Assembly (NCBI RefSeq): GCF_024347435.1
Contig: NZ_AP025481.1
Location: 1,302,001 to 1,366,000, forward strand
Length of the DNA stretch: 64,000 nucleotides
Origin: Vibrio cyclitrophicus
GTDB taxonomy: Bacteria > Pseudomonadota > Gammaproteobacteria > Enterobacterales > Vibrionaceae
Reading direction: 5' to 3'
Part shown: positions 17,780 to 26,593 of the stretch, in pieces
How positions within the stretch are numbered: the first letter of the stretch is position 1
How the letters are laid out: every line of letters begins with the position of its first letter
The notes under the pieces: generated by a model
The model's input: only the letters and a program-made list of their open reading frames with translations
Told to the model about the DNA's origin: nothing
Database searches by the model: none
Position numbers and translations under genes: made by a program

Positions 17780-18721
17780 CTAAAGGCCAGCCAGCTTCAA
17801 TCGATTGGCGTGTTGACGATAGAGCGTCACAGGGTCGGTCTCAAAGAGATGGTGAATCCCCAGCAAACCATTAATTTCGTCTAGGTGATTCATTTTATAA
17901 TCGTCGCCAATCACTTTGCCTAAGTGCGCGCTGCATGCCCCCACTAGTCCGTCATTCGGTTCATTGAAGGCTAAGCCAAGGATTGTCATCGCTCCGTCGG
18001 TAGGATCAAGAAGGTTGGTAAAAGTGGATGACCCTGTCCATGAATAGTAATAAACACCGTTATTGGCTTGCCATTCACCATCACCGCACTCAGACGTCGG
18101 AACGCCTTCAGGGTAAAACTGATTGAATGCAAGTGAGCCTTCCGTCGTTAAAGCTTCAAGAGATGCGAGACCGTCTTGGTCAAGATCCGTTCCACCAGAT
18201 AACAGGTTAATGAGCGTAGTTAATCCACCAGCCAACTTAACCGCGATACCTTCTGCGGGAGAACCTTCTGACACGCTTCCACGCACGAGATCGGCAACTT
18301 TAGATCCTTTATGGACGCCACCAATACTTGTCACAGAGGCAACCAGATCAGGACGAACTGATGCGACATAACGCGCTGTCGGTCCCCCGTGGCTGTGACC
18401 GACAAGGTTCACCTTACTTGCCCCTGTCGCGGCTAACAGTGTCTCAACTTGAGCCAACAACTGCTCGCCACGGACTTCAGAGCTGTTGGTCGCTGATACT
18501 TGCGCTACATAGACGCTCGCACCATCTTTGGTTAGAGATTCAGGTACGCCATAGAAGTAATCCACACCCGCTAATGTATCGAAGCCAAACAGACCATGTA
18601 CTAACATAATGGGATATTTCGTTTCTGTGTATCCACTGGCTTCTAATGCCGATGCGCTTGTGCCTGCGTAGGCTCCAAAACTGGATAGACAGGCGATCGT
18701 CCAAATTAATATCTTTTTCAA
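17780..18721 (-). CDS. lipA: Secreted triacylglycerol lipase (family I)
   Basis: This 313-residue enzyme hydrolyses triglycerides outside the cell. It has a signal peptide (cleaved after GAYA), the oxyanion-hole region YPIMLVHGLFGFD (about 36-48) and the nucleophile elbow GHSHGG with Ser 110. TDGAMTILG and NEPNDGLVGACSAHLG carry the likely catalytic Asp and calcium-site region, and the catalytic His is probably in MNHLDEINGLLG. Length and motifs match Pseudomonas/Vibrio family I lipases, which need a foldase. The foldase gene is directly downstream. Export is probably by Sec and then type II secretion, whose genes are not in this window. Confidence 0.92.
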   Translation of the reverse strand: MKKILIWTIACLSSFGAYAGTSASALEASGYTETKYPIMLVHGLFGFDTLAGVDYFYGVPESLTKDGASVYVAQVSATNSSEVRGEQLLAQVETLLAATGASKVNLVGHSHGGPTARYVASVRPDLVASVTSIGGVHKGSKVADLVRGSVSEGSPAEGIAVKLAGGLTTLINLLSGGTDLDQDGLASLEALTTEGSLAFNQFYPEGVPTSECGDGEWQANNGVYYYSWTGSSTFTNLLDPTDGAMTILGLAFNEPNDGLVGACSAHLGKVIGDDYKMNHLDEINGLLGIHHLFETDPVTLYRQHANRLKLAGL

Positions 18722-19244
18722 TGCTCTTTCCTTAAACAGATTAGACCTCTGATGAGTAAAGGAACCCTAGGTTAGAATTTTATAAAAAAGAAAATTGGAG
18801 ATTGATATTTGTGATGATGAACTTGAATTAAACAGCGGTGATTAACATTCAACCTATGTCTCCTAACAACATGCCCAACAGTAAATAACTGATTTAAATG
18901 CATTATTACATGACTTAGAAAAATCGAATTCGATTCCACAATAGTGGCTCACGTCCAGGTTACTCGTGAGTACTCACCAATGAAAGCCTACTAAGGAACA
19001 AATACTAACCAAAATCCAATGGCAAACTTCGTCTTATATTTGATTGTTCGAACAATAGAAAAGCCGTTGAAAATTTGATGCTTATGCCAGTTAGAGGACA
19101 ACCAGAGGTTGAATATGTTGACGAGAATTATTGACATTAGATATAGGTCGTACCAGTTATTCGCTATTCAGTTATTAAGAATAACAAGCAACACAAAACA
19201 ACGTCTTTATTTGGCTTACCTAAATACAATAAGAGATTGCAGTG
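18722..19244. other. Intergenic region between lipase and haemolysin genes
   Basis: About 520 bases separate the divergent lipase and tlh genes. It is AT-rich and should hold both promoters. I found no clear operator, ORF or RNA structure. A short reading frame from 19109 has no ribosome-binding site and runs into tlh. Confidence 0.4.
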
Positions 19245-20495
19245 ATGAAAAATACGGCTTTGATGCTCGCGTTAACCATCCCTTTTGGTGCTTATGCATC
19301 TGAAGAAAATTCTATACCCACTCCTGAATCGATTACGTCTGCACAGGTTCTAAAAACACAAGGAGAACAAACCTATTCCTATGTTCGATGTTGGTATCGA
19401 ACCGACGCATCACATGATTCTCCAGCCACAGATTGGCAATGGGCAAAGAAGGAAAATGGAGATTATTACACGATAAATGGATACTGGTGGTCTTCAGTCT
19501 CATTCAAGAATATGTTTTACAGTGACGCCCCACAATCTGAAATCAAACAGCGTTGTGAACAGACTCTCGGCCTCCAACATGATGTCGGAGACATCACCTA
19601 TTTTGCCGCAGACAATCGCTTCTCTTACAATCACTCAATCTGGACCAACGATAACGCTGTGCAAGCCAATAGTATCAATCGTATTGTTACCTTTGGTGAT
19701 AGCCTTTCTGATACTGGCAACCTATTTAATGGCTCTCAATGGGTTTTCCCAAATGCAAACTCATGGTTTCTAGGGCACTTTTCAAACGGTTTGGTTTGGA
19801 CCGAATATTTAGCTAAAGCCAAAGACGTTCCTCTTTATAACTGGGCCGTGGGTGGCGCAGCAGGTACCAATCAATACGTCGCACTGACTGGTGTTTATGA
19901 CCAAGTTACGTCTTACTTGACCTACATGAAAGTTGCGAAAAACTACCGCCCGGAAAATTCGTTATTTACGTTAGAATTTGGCCTCAATGATTTCATGAAT
20001 TACGGCAGAGAGGTCGCCGATGTAAAAGCCGACTTCAGTAGCGCTTTGATCCGCTTAACAGAATCTGGAGCGAACAATATCTTACTCTTCACATTGCCCG
20101 ATGCGACCAAGGCTCCGCAATTTAAATATTCGACCGAGCAAGAGATCATTAAAGTTCGTGGCAAGATTTTAGAGTTCAACCAATTCATCAAAGCTCAAGC
20201 CGAATATTATCAAGGCATGGGGAAAAACGTGGTGTTGTTCGATGCAAACGCACTCTTTGCCAGTATCACTAATAATCCTGAGCAGCATGGCTTTAGGAAT
20301 GCGAGTGATGCCTGCCTAAATATCAACAGAAGCTCATCGACCGACTATTTACGAAGCCACAGTTTAACCAGCGACTGCGCGACATATGGCTCGGATAGTT
20401 ATGTATTTTGGGGCGTGACACACCCAACGACAGCAACTCATAAATACATCGCAGACCATATCTTGGCGTACTCGTTCTCAACGTTCAATTTCTAG
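19245..20495 (+). CDS. tlh: Thermolabile haemolysin / lecithin-dependent phospholipase
   Basis: This secreted phospholipase/lysophospholipase of the GDSL family releases fatty acids from lecithin and is haemolytic in the presence of lecithin. The protein has a signal peptide (ending GAYASEEN) and an N-terminal region rich in Trp and Tyr typical of Vibrio Tlh (TYSYVRCWYRT, YWWSSVSFKNMFY). The GDSL block is FGDSLSDTGN with Ser near 153. The later blocks GGAAG and TLEFGLNDF (Gly and Asn) are present, and the catalytic Asp/His is in WGVTHPTTATH. I start at ATG 19245 rather than the adjoining GTG, giving 416 residues, almost the length of V. parahaemolyticus TLH. Confidence 0.95.
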   Translation: MKNTALMLALTIPFGAYASEENSIPTPESITSAQVLKTQGEQTYSYVRCWYRTDASHDSPATDWQWAKKENGDYYTINGYWWSSVSFKNMFYSDAPQSEIKQRCEQTLGLQHDVGDITYFAADNRFSYNHSIWTNDNAVQANSINRIVTFGDSLSDTGNLFNGSQWVFPNANSWFLGHFSNGLVWTEYLAKAKDVPLYNWAVGGAAGTNQYVALTGVYDQVTSYLTYMKVAKNYRPENSLFTLEFGLNDFMNYGREVADVKADFSSALIRLTESGANNILLFTLPDATKAPQFKYSTEQEIIKVRGKILEFNQFIKAQAEYYQGMGKNVVLFDANALFASITNNPEQHGFRNASDACLNINRSSSTDYLRSHSLTSDCATYGSDSYVFWGVTHPTTATHKYIADHILAYSFSTFNF

Positions 20496-20572
20496 CGAGG
20501 AAGAGCTCATCGAGCCTCATGAGTTGCCGCCTGTAAGTACCGAAAGTTAAGGCTTACACAAGGTACAGATAC

Positions 20573-20602
20573 AAAAAAACCGCCATCATCGGCGGTTTTT
20601 TA
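20573..20602. terminator. Bidirectional terminator between tlh and the helicase gene
   Basis: The stem ACCGCC/GGCGGT with a 6-base loop has seven As before it and six Ts after it, so it can serve tlh from the left and the leftward helicase gene from the right. Confidence 0.85.
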
Positions 20603-20648
20603 TTTGCATCAACCTTTCAAAGCTAAGCTTTTAGGTCACGCAAGTTGA

Positions 20649-21980
20649 TTACTCGTCGTCCGCTTTTGGAGCAACTTTCTTCTTAGGGATAAACACGGTA
20701 TCACCCACTGCCACATTCTTGTGGAAGCTCTTATCGCGCTTAACCGGTTTCTTAGGCGTTTTCTTAGCTTGAGTATTGGTTTTCTTCTTCGCTGGACCGC
20801 CTTTAGCAACAGCGGGTTTACGCGGCTTAATGCCCTTAAACTTACCTTTCAAACCTTCTAAAATAGAGAAAGTAAGATCTTGCTGAAGGTAAAGTTCAAC
20901 GCGCTTGAAGCTGTCCCAGTCTTTTGGACCAACCAATGAAATCGCATCACCTTTATTACCAGCACGGCCAGTACGACCAACACGGTGAACGTACTCTTCC
21001 GTGTGCTTAGGCATATCAAAGTTGATAACGTGGCTTACGTTTGGAATATCAATACCACGAGAAGCAACGTCTGTTGTTACCAAGATCTTGTATACCGCGC
21101 GCTCAAATTGGCTCATGATCGCGTTACGTTGCGTTTGGTTTAGGTTACCACTTAGTGCAACCGCTTTAAGCTTCTTCTCGTTCAGCTTTTCCGTTAGACG
21201 GTCGGTATCTGCGCGAGTTGCCGTGAAGATCATAACCTGACGGTATTCAGCTTCTTCTAATACACGGTCAAGAATCGCCTCTTTGTGGTCTAGATGATCA
21301 CACAAGTAGAACTTTTGTGTGATATCTAAGTGTTGCTCGTTAGAAACACCCACCGAGATACGCTTCGGCGCGTCTAACATCTCATTTGCAATACCATTCA
21401 CTTCCGCGTGATCGAGCGTTGCAGAGAACATTAGAGTCTGACGTCGACGGTGTTTAGCGGCATTCGCAATACGACGTAGTTCAGGAGCAAAGCCTAAATC
21501 AAGCATACGGTCAGCTTCATCAAGGATTAGCGTCTCAACACCATCTAAAAATAGGGAGCGGTGCTCAAGGTGATCCGCAAGACGGCCTGGAGTCGCTACA
21601 ATAAAGCGAGGGTACTTACGCAGAGCTTTAACTTGGTCGTTAAAGTTTTCACCACCTAAGATAAGTGCGGCTTCGTAAGACAAACCACCAAGCATACTAC
21701 GGAGTTCGCCATAAACTTGCTTAGCTAGCTCACGAGTAGGAGCCAAAATTACACCACGAGGATCTTTAGCAGAAAACGCTTTGGTTTTTAATGCTTTGTG
21801 TATCATTGGCAACACAAACGCCAACGTTTTTCCTGATCCCGTTTTTGATGAAGCCAATAGATCCTTACCGGCAATAGCAACAGGGATCGCTTTTGATTGG
21901 ATCTCTGTCGCTTTCTTGAAGTCGTAATGTTTTAAGTTCTTCAGTAAGCGGTTGTCTAAGCCTAAATCTTTAAAGTGCAA
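20649..21980 (-). CDS. DEAD-box ATP-dependent RNA helicase
   Basis: This 443-residue helicase unwinds RNA duplexes, probably in ribosome assembly, RNA decay or cold adaptation. All core motifs are present: the Q motif (FKKATEIQSKAIP), motif I (SSKTGSGKT), Ia (PTRELAKQ), Ib (TPGR), II (DEAD), III (SAT), V (ATDVASRGIDIP-like TTDVASRGIDIP) and VI (HRVGRTGRAG). The C-terminal 80 residues are Lys-rich and likely bind RNA non-specifically. The general layout resembles the RhlE/SrmB branch, but I cannot place it further. It is a single gene with a 360-base gap before the divergent lpp. Confidence 0.93.
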   Translation of the reverse strand: MHFKDLGLDNRLLKNLKHYDFKKATEIQSKAIPVAIAGKDLLASSKTGSGKTLAFVLPMIHKALKTKAFSAKDPRGVILAPTRELAKQVYGELRSMLGGLSYEAALILGGENFNDQVKALRKYPRFIVATPGRLADHLEHRSLFLDGVETLILDEADRMLDLGFAPELRRIANAAKHRRRQTLMFSATLDHAEVNGIANEMLDAPKRISVGVSNEQHLDITQKFYLCDHLDHKEAILDRVLEEAEYRQVMIFTATRADTDRLTEKLNEKKLKAVALSGNLNQTQRNAIMSQFERAVYKILVTTDVASRGIDIPNVSHVINFDMPKHTEEYVHRVGRTGRAGNKGDAISLVGPKDWDSFKRVELYLQQDLTFSILEGLKGKFKGIKPRKPAVAKGGPAKKKTNTQAKKTPKKPVKRDKSFHKNVAVGDTVFIPKKKVAPKADDE

Positions 21981-22341
21981 AGGACTCTCCAGTCTTGATG
22001 GTATTGAATAAAATTAATTTAACGTGACATGATACCGCGAAAGTACTTTATAAGGATAGAGATCACAGTAAATTTATCCTTATATCTCAAGTTGCCTAGT
22101 ATATTGTATGCATTGACACTAAAGGGATAGTCCTTCCAAATAAGACAAAAATCGATTCTAATCTCTCCATCTCATAAATGAGACAGAACGTGATGCTTAG
22201 CTAATTACCTCAAAAATTTAGCAATTTCTTTAGTTATTGTTTTTGCAGTTAAAAAATTAGTCGCTACAATCATTAATGAAGCGACTATATGATAAAGAAT
22301 GTATAGCGCATCTTTTGATGATAAATAAGCAAGGAGTTCTT
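21981..22341. other. Intergenic region between helicase and lpp
   Basis: The region is AT-rich and contains the divergent promoters. I see no ORF or stable RNA structure. A strong AAGGAG ribosome-binding site ends it, just before the lpp start. Confidence 0.4.
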
Positions 22342-22608
22342 ATGAATAAGACGTTAATCGCAGCTGCAGCCTCAGTTTTCATTTTAGCTGGTTGTTCTTC
22401 TGAGCCAGAAGAAGCTGCAATGTCAGAAATGGATCAATTGACTAACCAAGTTGCTGAACTAAGCAGCGAAGTTGAAGCGCTTAAGAGTGACAAAGCTGCC
22501 GCTGAAATGAAGGCTCAAGAAGCATCTGCAGCCGCTATGGCAGCAAAAGAAGAAGCGGATCGTGCTAACGACCGTATCGACAACATTGCAGAGTCTTACA
22601 CTAAGTAA
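22342..22608 (+). CDS. lpp: Lpp-like major outer-membrane lipoprotein
   Basis: This 88-residue lipoprotein resembles murein lipoprotein Lpp. The signal peptide ends in the lipobox ILAGC, and the mature protein is a heptad-patterned coiled coil (MDQLTNQVAELSSEVEALKSD) followed by an Ala-rich helix and a final Lys (SYTK). In Lpp the C-terminal Lys is joined to peptidoglycan. The start is the ATG after AAGGAG; upstream in-frame codons give an implausible extension. The neighbouring convergent gene is an L,D-transpeptidase, the enzyme class that makes such links. Two Lpp-type proteins are common in Vibrio; which paralogue this is cannot be told. Confidence 0.88.
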   Translation: MNKTLIAAAASVFILAGCSSEPEEAAMSEMDQLTNQVAELSSEVEALKSDKAAAEMKAQEASAAAMAAKEEADRANDRIDNIAESYTK

Positions 22609-22668
22609 TAAAGACATACGCAATTAAGCTGTAGATTATATCAGTCGCAAAATGCAGTAAATTGATAG

Positions 22669-22698
22669 CACCACCTCCGAATAGAGGTGGTGTTTTTT
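22669..22698 (+). terminator. Terminator of lpp
   Basis: A 9-bp stem (CACCACCTC/GAGGTGGTG) with a 6-base loop is followed by six Ts. It lies 60 bases after the lpp stop. Confidence 0.9.
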
Positions 22699-22790
22699 AT
22701 TTGGAATAAAGAAAAAAGAAAGGGTAAAAAGAGTGAGAGAAAGTGAACAGCAGTGATGCTTTTCAAAGAACCTTTCGAACTAAAACTTAG

Positions 22791-23762
22791 TCACAAATGG
22801 TGCGGTGGTGCTATCTCAACCGGCACACCATTTTGAGCAAAAATAACCGCTTTAGCCTTTGAATTTGGCAAATCAGCATCTTCAAGCCACCATTTTAGTT
22901 CAACCGGAATCTGCAACGCCTTCTTAGAACCATCACTTCGCGTCAATGGTTCATGCGCTTCAACAAACACGCTTCTATCGGGTTCTAAAGAGACTTTGAT
23001 CGGCTCATCGATGATTGTGACTTGCTCACCGCGGTTAACCTGTTCAAAAAGCCATTCGATATCTTTCGGTTCCATGCGAATACATCCGGAGCTGACTCGC
23101 AAGCCTATACCAAAATCTTTATTAGTGCCGTGTATAAGATAATCACCCGCACCATAAGCAAGTCGCAATGCATACTCACCTAGAGGATTCTCAGGACCCG
23201 CAGGGACCACTCGTGGTAACTCAATACCTTTCTCTAAATACTCTTTACGAATTGAATTGGGAGGAGTCCAAGTTGGATTAGGTCTTTTCTGACTTATCTT
23301 GGTGATCATCTCGGGTGTATCACGCCCTACTCGACCAATGCCTACAGGAAAAACATGAACCTGGTTCTTATCCGGCTCAAAAAAGTACAACCTTAACTCA
23401 GCAAGATTGATGACAATCCCTTCTCTTGGGGTGTCAGGCAAAATGAAACGGCTAGGAATACTTAACACGTAGCCTTCTGCAGGAAGAAAAGGATCCACCC
23501 CTTTGTTTGCTGCCATTAAAGAGAGAAAGCCAATATCGTATTGTTTCGCAATGTTGGCTAACGTTTCGCCAGCAGCCACTTCGTGTTGTTGTATCCTGCC
23601 GACGATGCGGCTTTCCGCCGGAGGTAGTTCAAAGGTCGCCGCAGACACACACGACGAAGCCATCGCCGCCACAAGCAAGGTGACCCTCACTAGAGGCAAA
23701 GCTACCTTACGTATCTGTGTTCTCATAGAGTGCAAAGGCGTAGTGTTAGCGCAATACGACAT
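22791..23762 (-). CDS. L,D-transpeptidase of the ErfK/YbiS family with LysM
   Basis: The enzyme acts in the periplasm on peptidoglycan stem peptides, making cross-links or attaching Lpp. The 323-residue protein (ATG 23762, preceded by AAGGA at five bases) has an export signal (VALPLVRVTLLVAAMASSCVSA), a LysM-like segment (HEVAAGETLANIAKQYDIG) and a YkuD catalytic domain. Its active site is HGTNKDFGIGLRVSSGCIRM, with the catalytic Cys in SGCIR. The location next to lpp fits the ErfK/YbiS/YcfS group that anchors Lpp. A TTG at 23789 would lengthen it but lacks a binding site. It is read towards lpp. Confidence 0.88.
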   Translation of the reverse strand: MSYCANTTPLHSMRTQIRKVALPLVRVTLLVAAMASSCVSAATFELPPAESRIVGRIQQHEVAAGETLANIAKQYDIGFLSLMAANKGVDPFLPAEGYVLSIPSRFILPDTPREGIVINLAELRLYFFEPDKNQVHVFPVGIGRVGRDTPEMITKISQKRPNPTWTPPNSIRKEYLEKGIELPRVVPAGPENPLGEYALRLAYGAGDYLIHGTNKDFGIGLRVSSGCIRMEPKDIEWLFEQVNRGEQVTIIDEPIKVSLEPDRSVFVEAHEPLTRSDGSKKALQIPVELKWWLEDADLPNSKAKAVIFAQNGVPVEIAPPHHL

Positions 23763-23977
23763 ACAATTCCTTGGTTTGTCTTTTATCAAAGTTTAGATTA
23801 TCGCTGATCAAATGTCTCTACAACGGTTAGTTACAACTAAAAAGCCAATCTGTTTTGAGCCAATCAGCGCGTTCTTCTCTTTATATACAACGATCTTACC
23901 AAACAAAATCGATTGCCTTTAAGCTTTCAACAGATTTGGTTATCAATATTAATAAAACTATAATGGTAGACCTGTTT

Positions 23978-23993
23978 TGTGACTAAAGTCTCA
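23978..23993. promoter_or_regulatory. CRP-like site upstream of deoD
   Basis: TGTGACTAAAGTCTCA matches TGTGA-N6-TCACA at nine of ten positions. It lies about 117 bases before the deoD start. deo genes in enterobacteria are under CRP and CytR control, which makes the match plausible. Nothing else stands out in the 23763-24109 gap. Confidence 0.5.
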
Positions 23994-24109
23994 TGGAGCC
24001 TCGTTCCAACTCGCTAATATTGCCTCAACAAAACGAATTCAATTCAACAGAATCGGTAATTGATTAAATCCTGTTCCTATCATTACCGCATAAACTTTGG
24101 AGAACGACC

Positions 24110-24820
24110 ATGGCTACACCTCATATTAATGCTCAAGCTGGTGATTTCGCAGAAACAGTACTTATGCCGGGCGACCCGCTTCGCGCAAAATACATTGCGG
24201 AAACATTCCTTGATGACGTGAAGCAAGTTTGTGACGTTCGCAACATGTTTGGTTACACAGGCACTTACAAAGGCAAGAAAGTTTCTGTAATGGGCCACGG
24301 TATGGGTATCCCATCATGCTGCATCTACGTACATGAGCTTATCGCTGAGTACGGTGTGAAAAACGTTATTCGTGTAGGTAGCTGTGGCGCGGTACGTGAC
24401 GACGTTAAACTAATGGACGTTGTTATCGGTATGGGTGCTTCAACTGACTCAAAAGTAAACCGTATTCGTTTCAACAACCACGACTTCGCTGCTATCGCTG
24501 ATTTCGGTCTGCTAGAAGAAGCAGTAAAACAAGCGCGTTCACAAGAAGTTCCAGTTAAAGTTGGTAACGTATTCTCTGCTGACCTTTTCTACACTCCAGA
24601 AGCTGACCTTTTCGAAAAAATGGAAAAACTAGGCATCCTTGGTGTTGATATGGAAGCGGCTGGTATCTACGGTGTTGCTGCAGACTTAGGAGCTAAAGCC
24701 CTAACAATTCTTACAGTATCTGATCACATCATCCGTGGTGAGAAACTAAGTTCAGAAGATCGTCAAAAATCATTCAACGACATGATGACCGTTGCTCTTG
24801 AAACAGCAATCAACATCTAA
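24110..24820 (+). CDS. deoD: Purine nucleoside phosphorylase DeoD
   Basis: DeoD splits purine (deoxy)nucleosides with phosphate into free base and (deoxy)ribose-1-phosphate in nucleoside salvage. The 236-residue protein has the standard length and the hexameric-type signatures: [13 protein letters not shown] near the start, [46 protein letters not shown] motif and the catalytic Asp in [15 protein letters not shown] binding site precedes the ATG. It stands alone here; other deo genes are not adjacent, and Vibrio genomes often have a second deoD on chromosome 1. Confidence 0.96.
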   Translation: MATPHINAQAGDFAETVLMPGDPLRAKYIAETFLDDVKQVCDVRNMFGYTGTYKGKKVSVMGHGMGIPSCCIYVHELIAEYGVKNVIRVGSCGAVRDDVKLMDVVIGMGASTDSKVNRIRFNNHDFAAIADFGLLEEAVKQARSQEVPVKVGNVFSADLFYTPEADLFEKMEKLGILGVDMEAAGIYGVAADLGAKALTILTVSDHIIRGEKLSSEDRQKSFNDMMTVALETAINI

Positions 24821-24891
24821 TTAAAAGAAAATAGCTATCTCTTTTACACTAGCTAGTTTTTGACAATACATAGATTGAAACGCAATACCTC

Positions 24892-24913
24892 GCAGCCAAG
24901 TTCGCTTGGCTGC
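24892..24913 (+). other. UUCG-capped hairpin downstream of deoD
   Basis: GCAGCCAAG and CTTGGCTGC form a perfect 9-bp stem around a TTCG loop, one of the most stable RNA hairpins. No T-run follows, so it is not a simple terminator. It lies 71 bases after deoD and 25 bases before the start of the next gene, so it may mark an RNA end or influence that gene's translation. Confidence 0.6.
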
Positions 24914-24937
24914 CTAAATAACCCCGAGGGGGCGATC

Positions 24938-26407
24938 GTGTCCAACGACAAGCTGCCAAAAGATGCGGATGGATTACAACTCAACTTTTGTAAAACATTG
25001 GCGTGTGACAACTTTGGCTTGAGCGATGCAAAACGATATGTTTTGCAACATGCGAATCCTAAGCGTCCAGCGATGGTTTGTCGTGAGTGTGGAGCTTTCC
25101 CCCCCTTACTTAACAATCGTGAAGTGTTAAGCGAACTTCATCGCCTAAGACAACTTCACAGCGATGGCCTTCCTGCTTGTCGTAATGATGATTGCGAGAA
25201 CTTTGGCCTATCGGTTCATACCCATAAACATCTTTACCATGCCTTTGGCTATAGTGGTGACAGGCAACGCTATCGATGCAAAGACTGCCAATCAACCTTC
25301 GTTGATAAGTGGTCTGGATCCAATAAAAAACTTCAGTTTCAAGAGAACCTCATGGGCTTATTGTTCATGGGTTATTCCGTACGTGAGATCTGCAGAAAAT
25401 TAGAGATCAACCCAAAGACTTTCTATGATCATGTTGACCATATCGCGAGTCGTTGTCGTCGTAAGTTGGCAATGATCGATGCACGATGGGTTAATCATGC
25501 AAAAAATTACCAATTTGCTTCGCATTATCAGCGACTACAGCCGCAAAGTAATAATGGTGTCCTTTGGATAGCAACGGGCGAGGCACATTCTGGTTATATC
25601 CTTTGTCAGCACGTCAATTACTCTCAGAACGAAGAACCGTCTGGGAATGTCGATCATAACCCTTACGACGACGTTGCACGCTTTGTATCAAAGGAGCATT
25701 CGTCAGAAGCGAATCTAGAGCTTCCCCAGCCATCAGATAAGCTAAAAGAGCGTATTGAACAAAAGTACCAAGTGATTCTTGCCAGAGGTAACGTTGAAGA
25801 CCCAATGGGGAACCTCACCGCATTCAGCTACCCTTCTAAAGGCGCGCTAGTTCGACCACCCTATACCTCTTATGCTCATTTCTTGCATGTGCTTGATATG
25901 TGTGACGAAAACAAACACGTCGCTATTTATATGCCACAAGATCCATTACTAAGATCTGCCGCTCTCAGCGTTTGTTTGCCGCGCATTCAGAGTCAAAATA
26001 TTGACCTGATGTATGTTGAAGAAGATTCAGGCTGGCAAGACGATCAAAGTTTTGAAAAAATCGATATCGTCCATATGAGTTGGTGGCGTGATCGCTGGGC
26101 TATCGCAAATCAAGGTGACAACCAGAAAGGCATATGCTACCTAACAGGTAATAATCCAGAGCCAAAACAGTGGTTTAACACTGCTTCAATTCAGCAAACT
26201 AAGTTTTATCAGCAGCGGTTTCAACTGCTATTTGATAGCTTTATCAATGAACCTAGACGTAAGCTTCGTCCTGGGGGCATCCTTCCATTGCTCGATATAT
26301 TCAGAGCTTGGCACAATCTGTGCTACCAAGATAAGCAGGGCCTTACAGCCGCACAGCGCTTAGGTGTCGCGGAGCAGCCATTAACCCTAAAGCAACTACT
26401 TTCATAG
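24938..26407 (+). CDS. Transposase-like zinc-finger protein, probably domesticated
   Basis: From GTG 24938, which has GAGGGGG five bases upstream, the protein is 489 residues. It has two N-terminal Cys-rich finger-like parts (CRECGAFPPLL; CKDCQSTFVDKW after CRNDDC), as in IS1-type transposases. A helix-turn-helix follows (MGYSVREICRKLEINPKTFYDHV), then a region laid out like a DDE domain and an end (IFRAWHNLCYQDKQGLTAAQRLGV) typical of transposase C-termini. Aspartates are missing where they are expected (VLWIATGEAHSGYIL). There are no terminal inverted repeats or target duplications nearby, so it looks like a fixed host gene. A DNA-binding role is likely; its function is unknown. Confidence 0.65.
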   Translation: MSNDKLPKDADGLQLNFCKTLACDNFGLSDAKRYVLQHANPKRPAMVCRECGAFPPLLNNREVLSELHRLRQLHSDGLPACRNDDCENFGLSVHTHKHLYHAFGYSGDRQRYRCKDCQSTFVDKWSGSNKKLQFQENLMGLLFMGYSVREICRKLEINPKTFYDHVDHIASRCRRKLAMIDARWVNHAKNYQFASHYQRLQPQSNNGVLWIATGEAHSGYILCQHVNYSQNEEPSGNVDHNPYDDVARFVSKEHSSEANLELPQPSDKLKERIEQKYQVILARGNVEDPMGNLTAFSYPSKGALVRPPYTSYAHFLHVLDMCDENKHVAIYMPQDPLLRSAALSVCLPRIQSQNIDLMYVEEDSGWQDDQSFEKIDIVHMSWWRDRWAIANQGDNQKGICYLTGNNPEPKQWFNTASIQQTKFYQQRFQLLFDSFINEPRRKLRPGGILPLLDIFRAWHNLCYQDKQGLTAAQRLGVAEQPLTLKQLLS

Positions 26408-26593
26408 CAGCGAAGCATATAGATATTTATTCGGGAACTCATTGATTTTAAAGCAACAACATGAGGTAACACCCATAATTGGAAAAGATAGATGTTTCTT
26501 TGACGCTCTAGGAAAGATAATTGGTGCTTATCCTAAATCACACTCTTATAATGATTGTGTTATCAATATGCTCGATAATTATGGATCTAAGCC

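Noticed and set aside
19109..19303. 64-residue ORF overlapping the start of tlh
   Set aside because: It is out of frame with the haemolysin gene, has no ribosome-binding site and no recognisable content.
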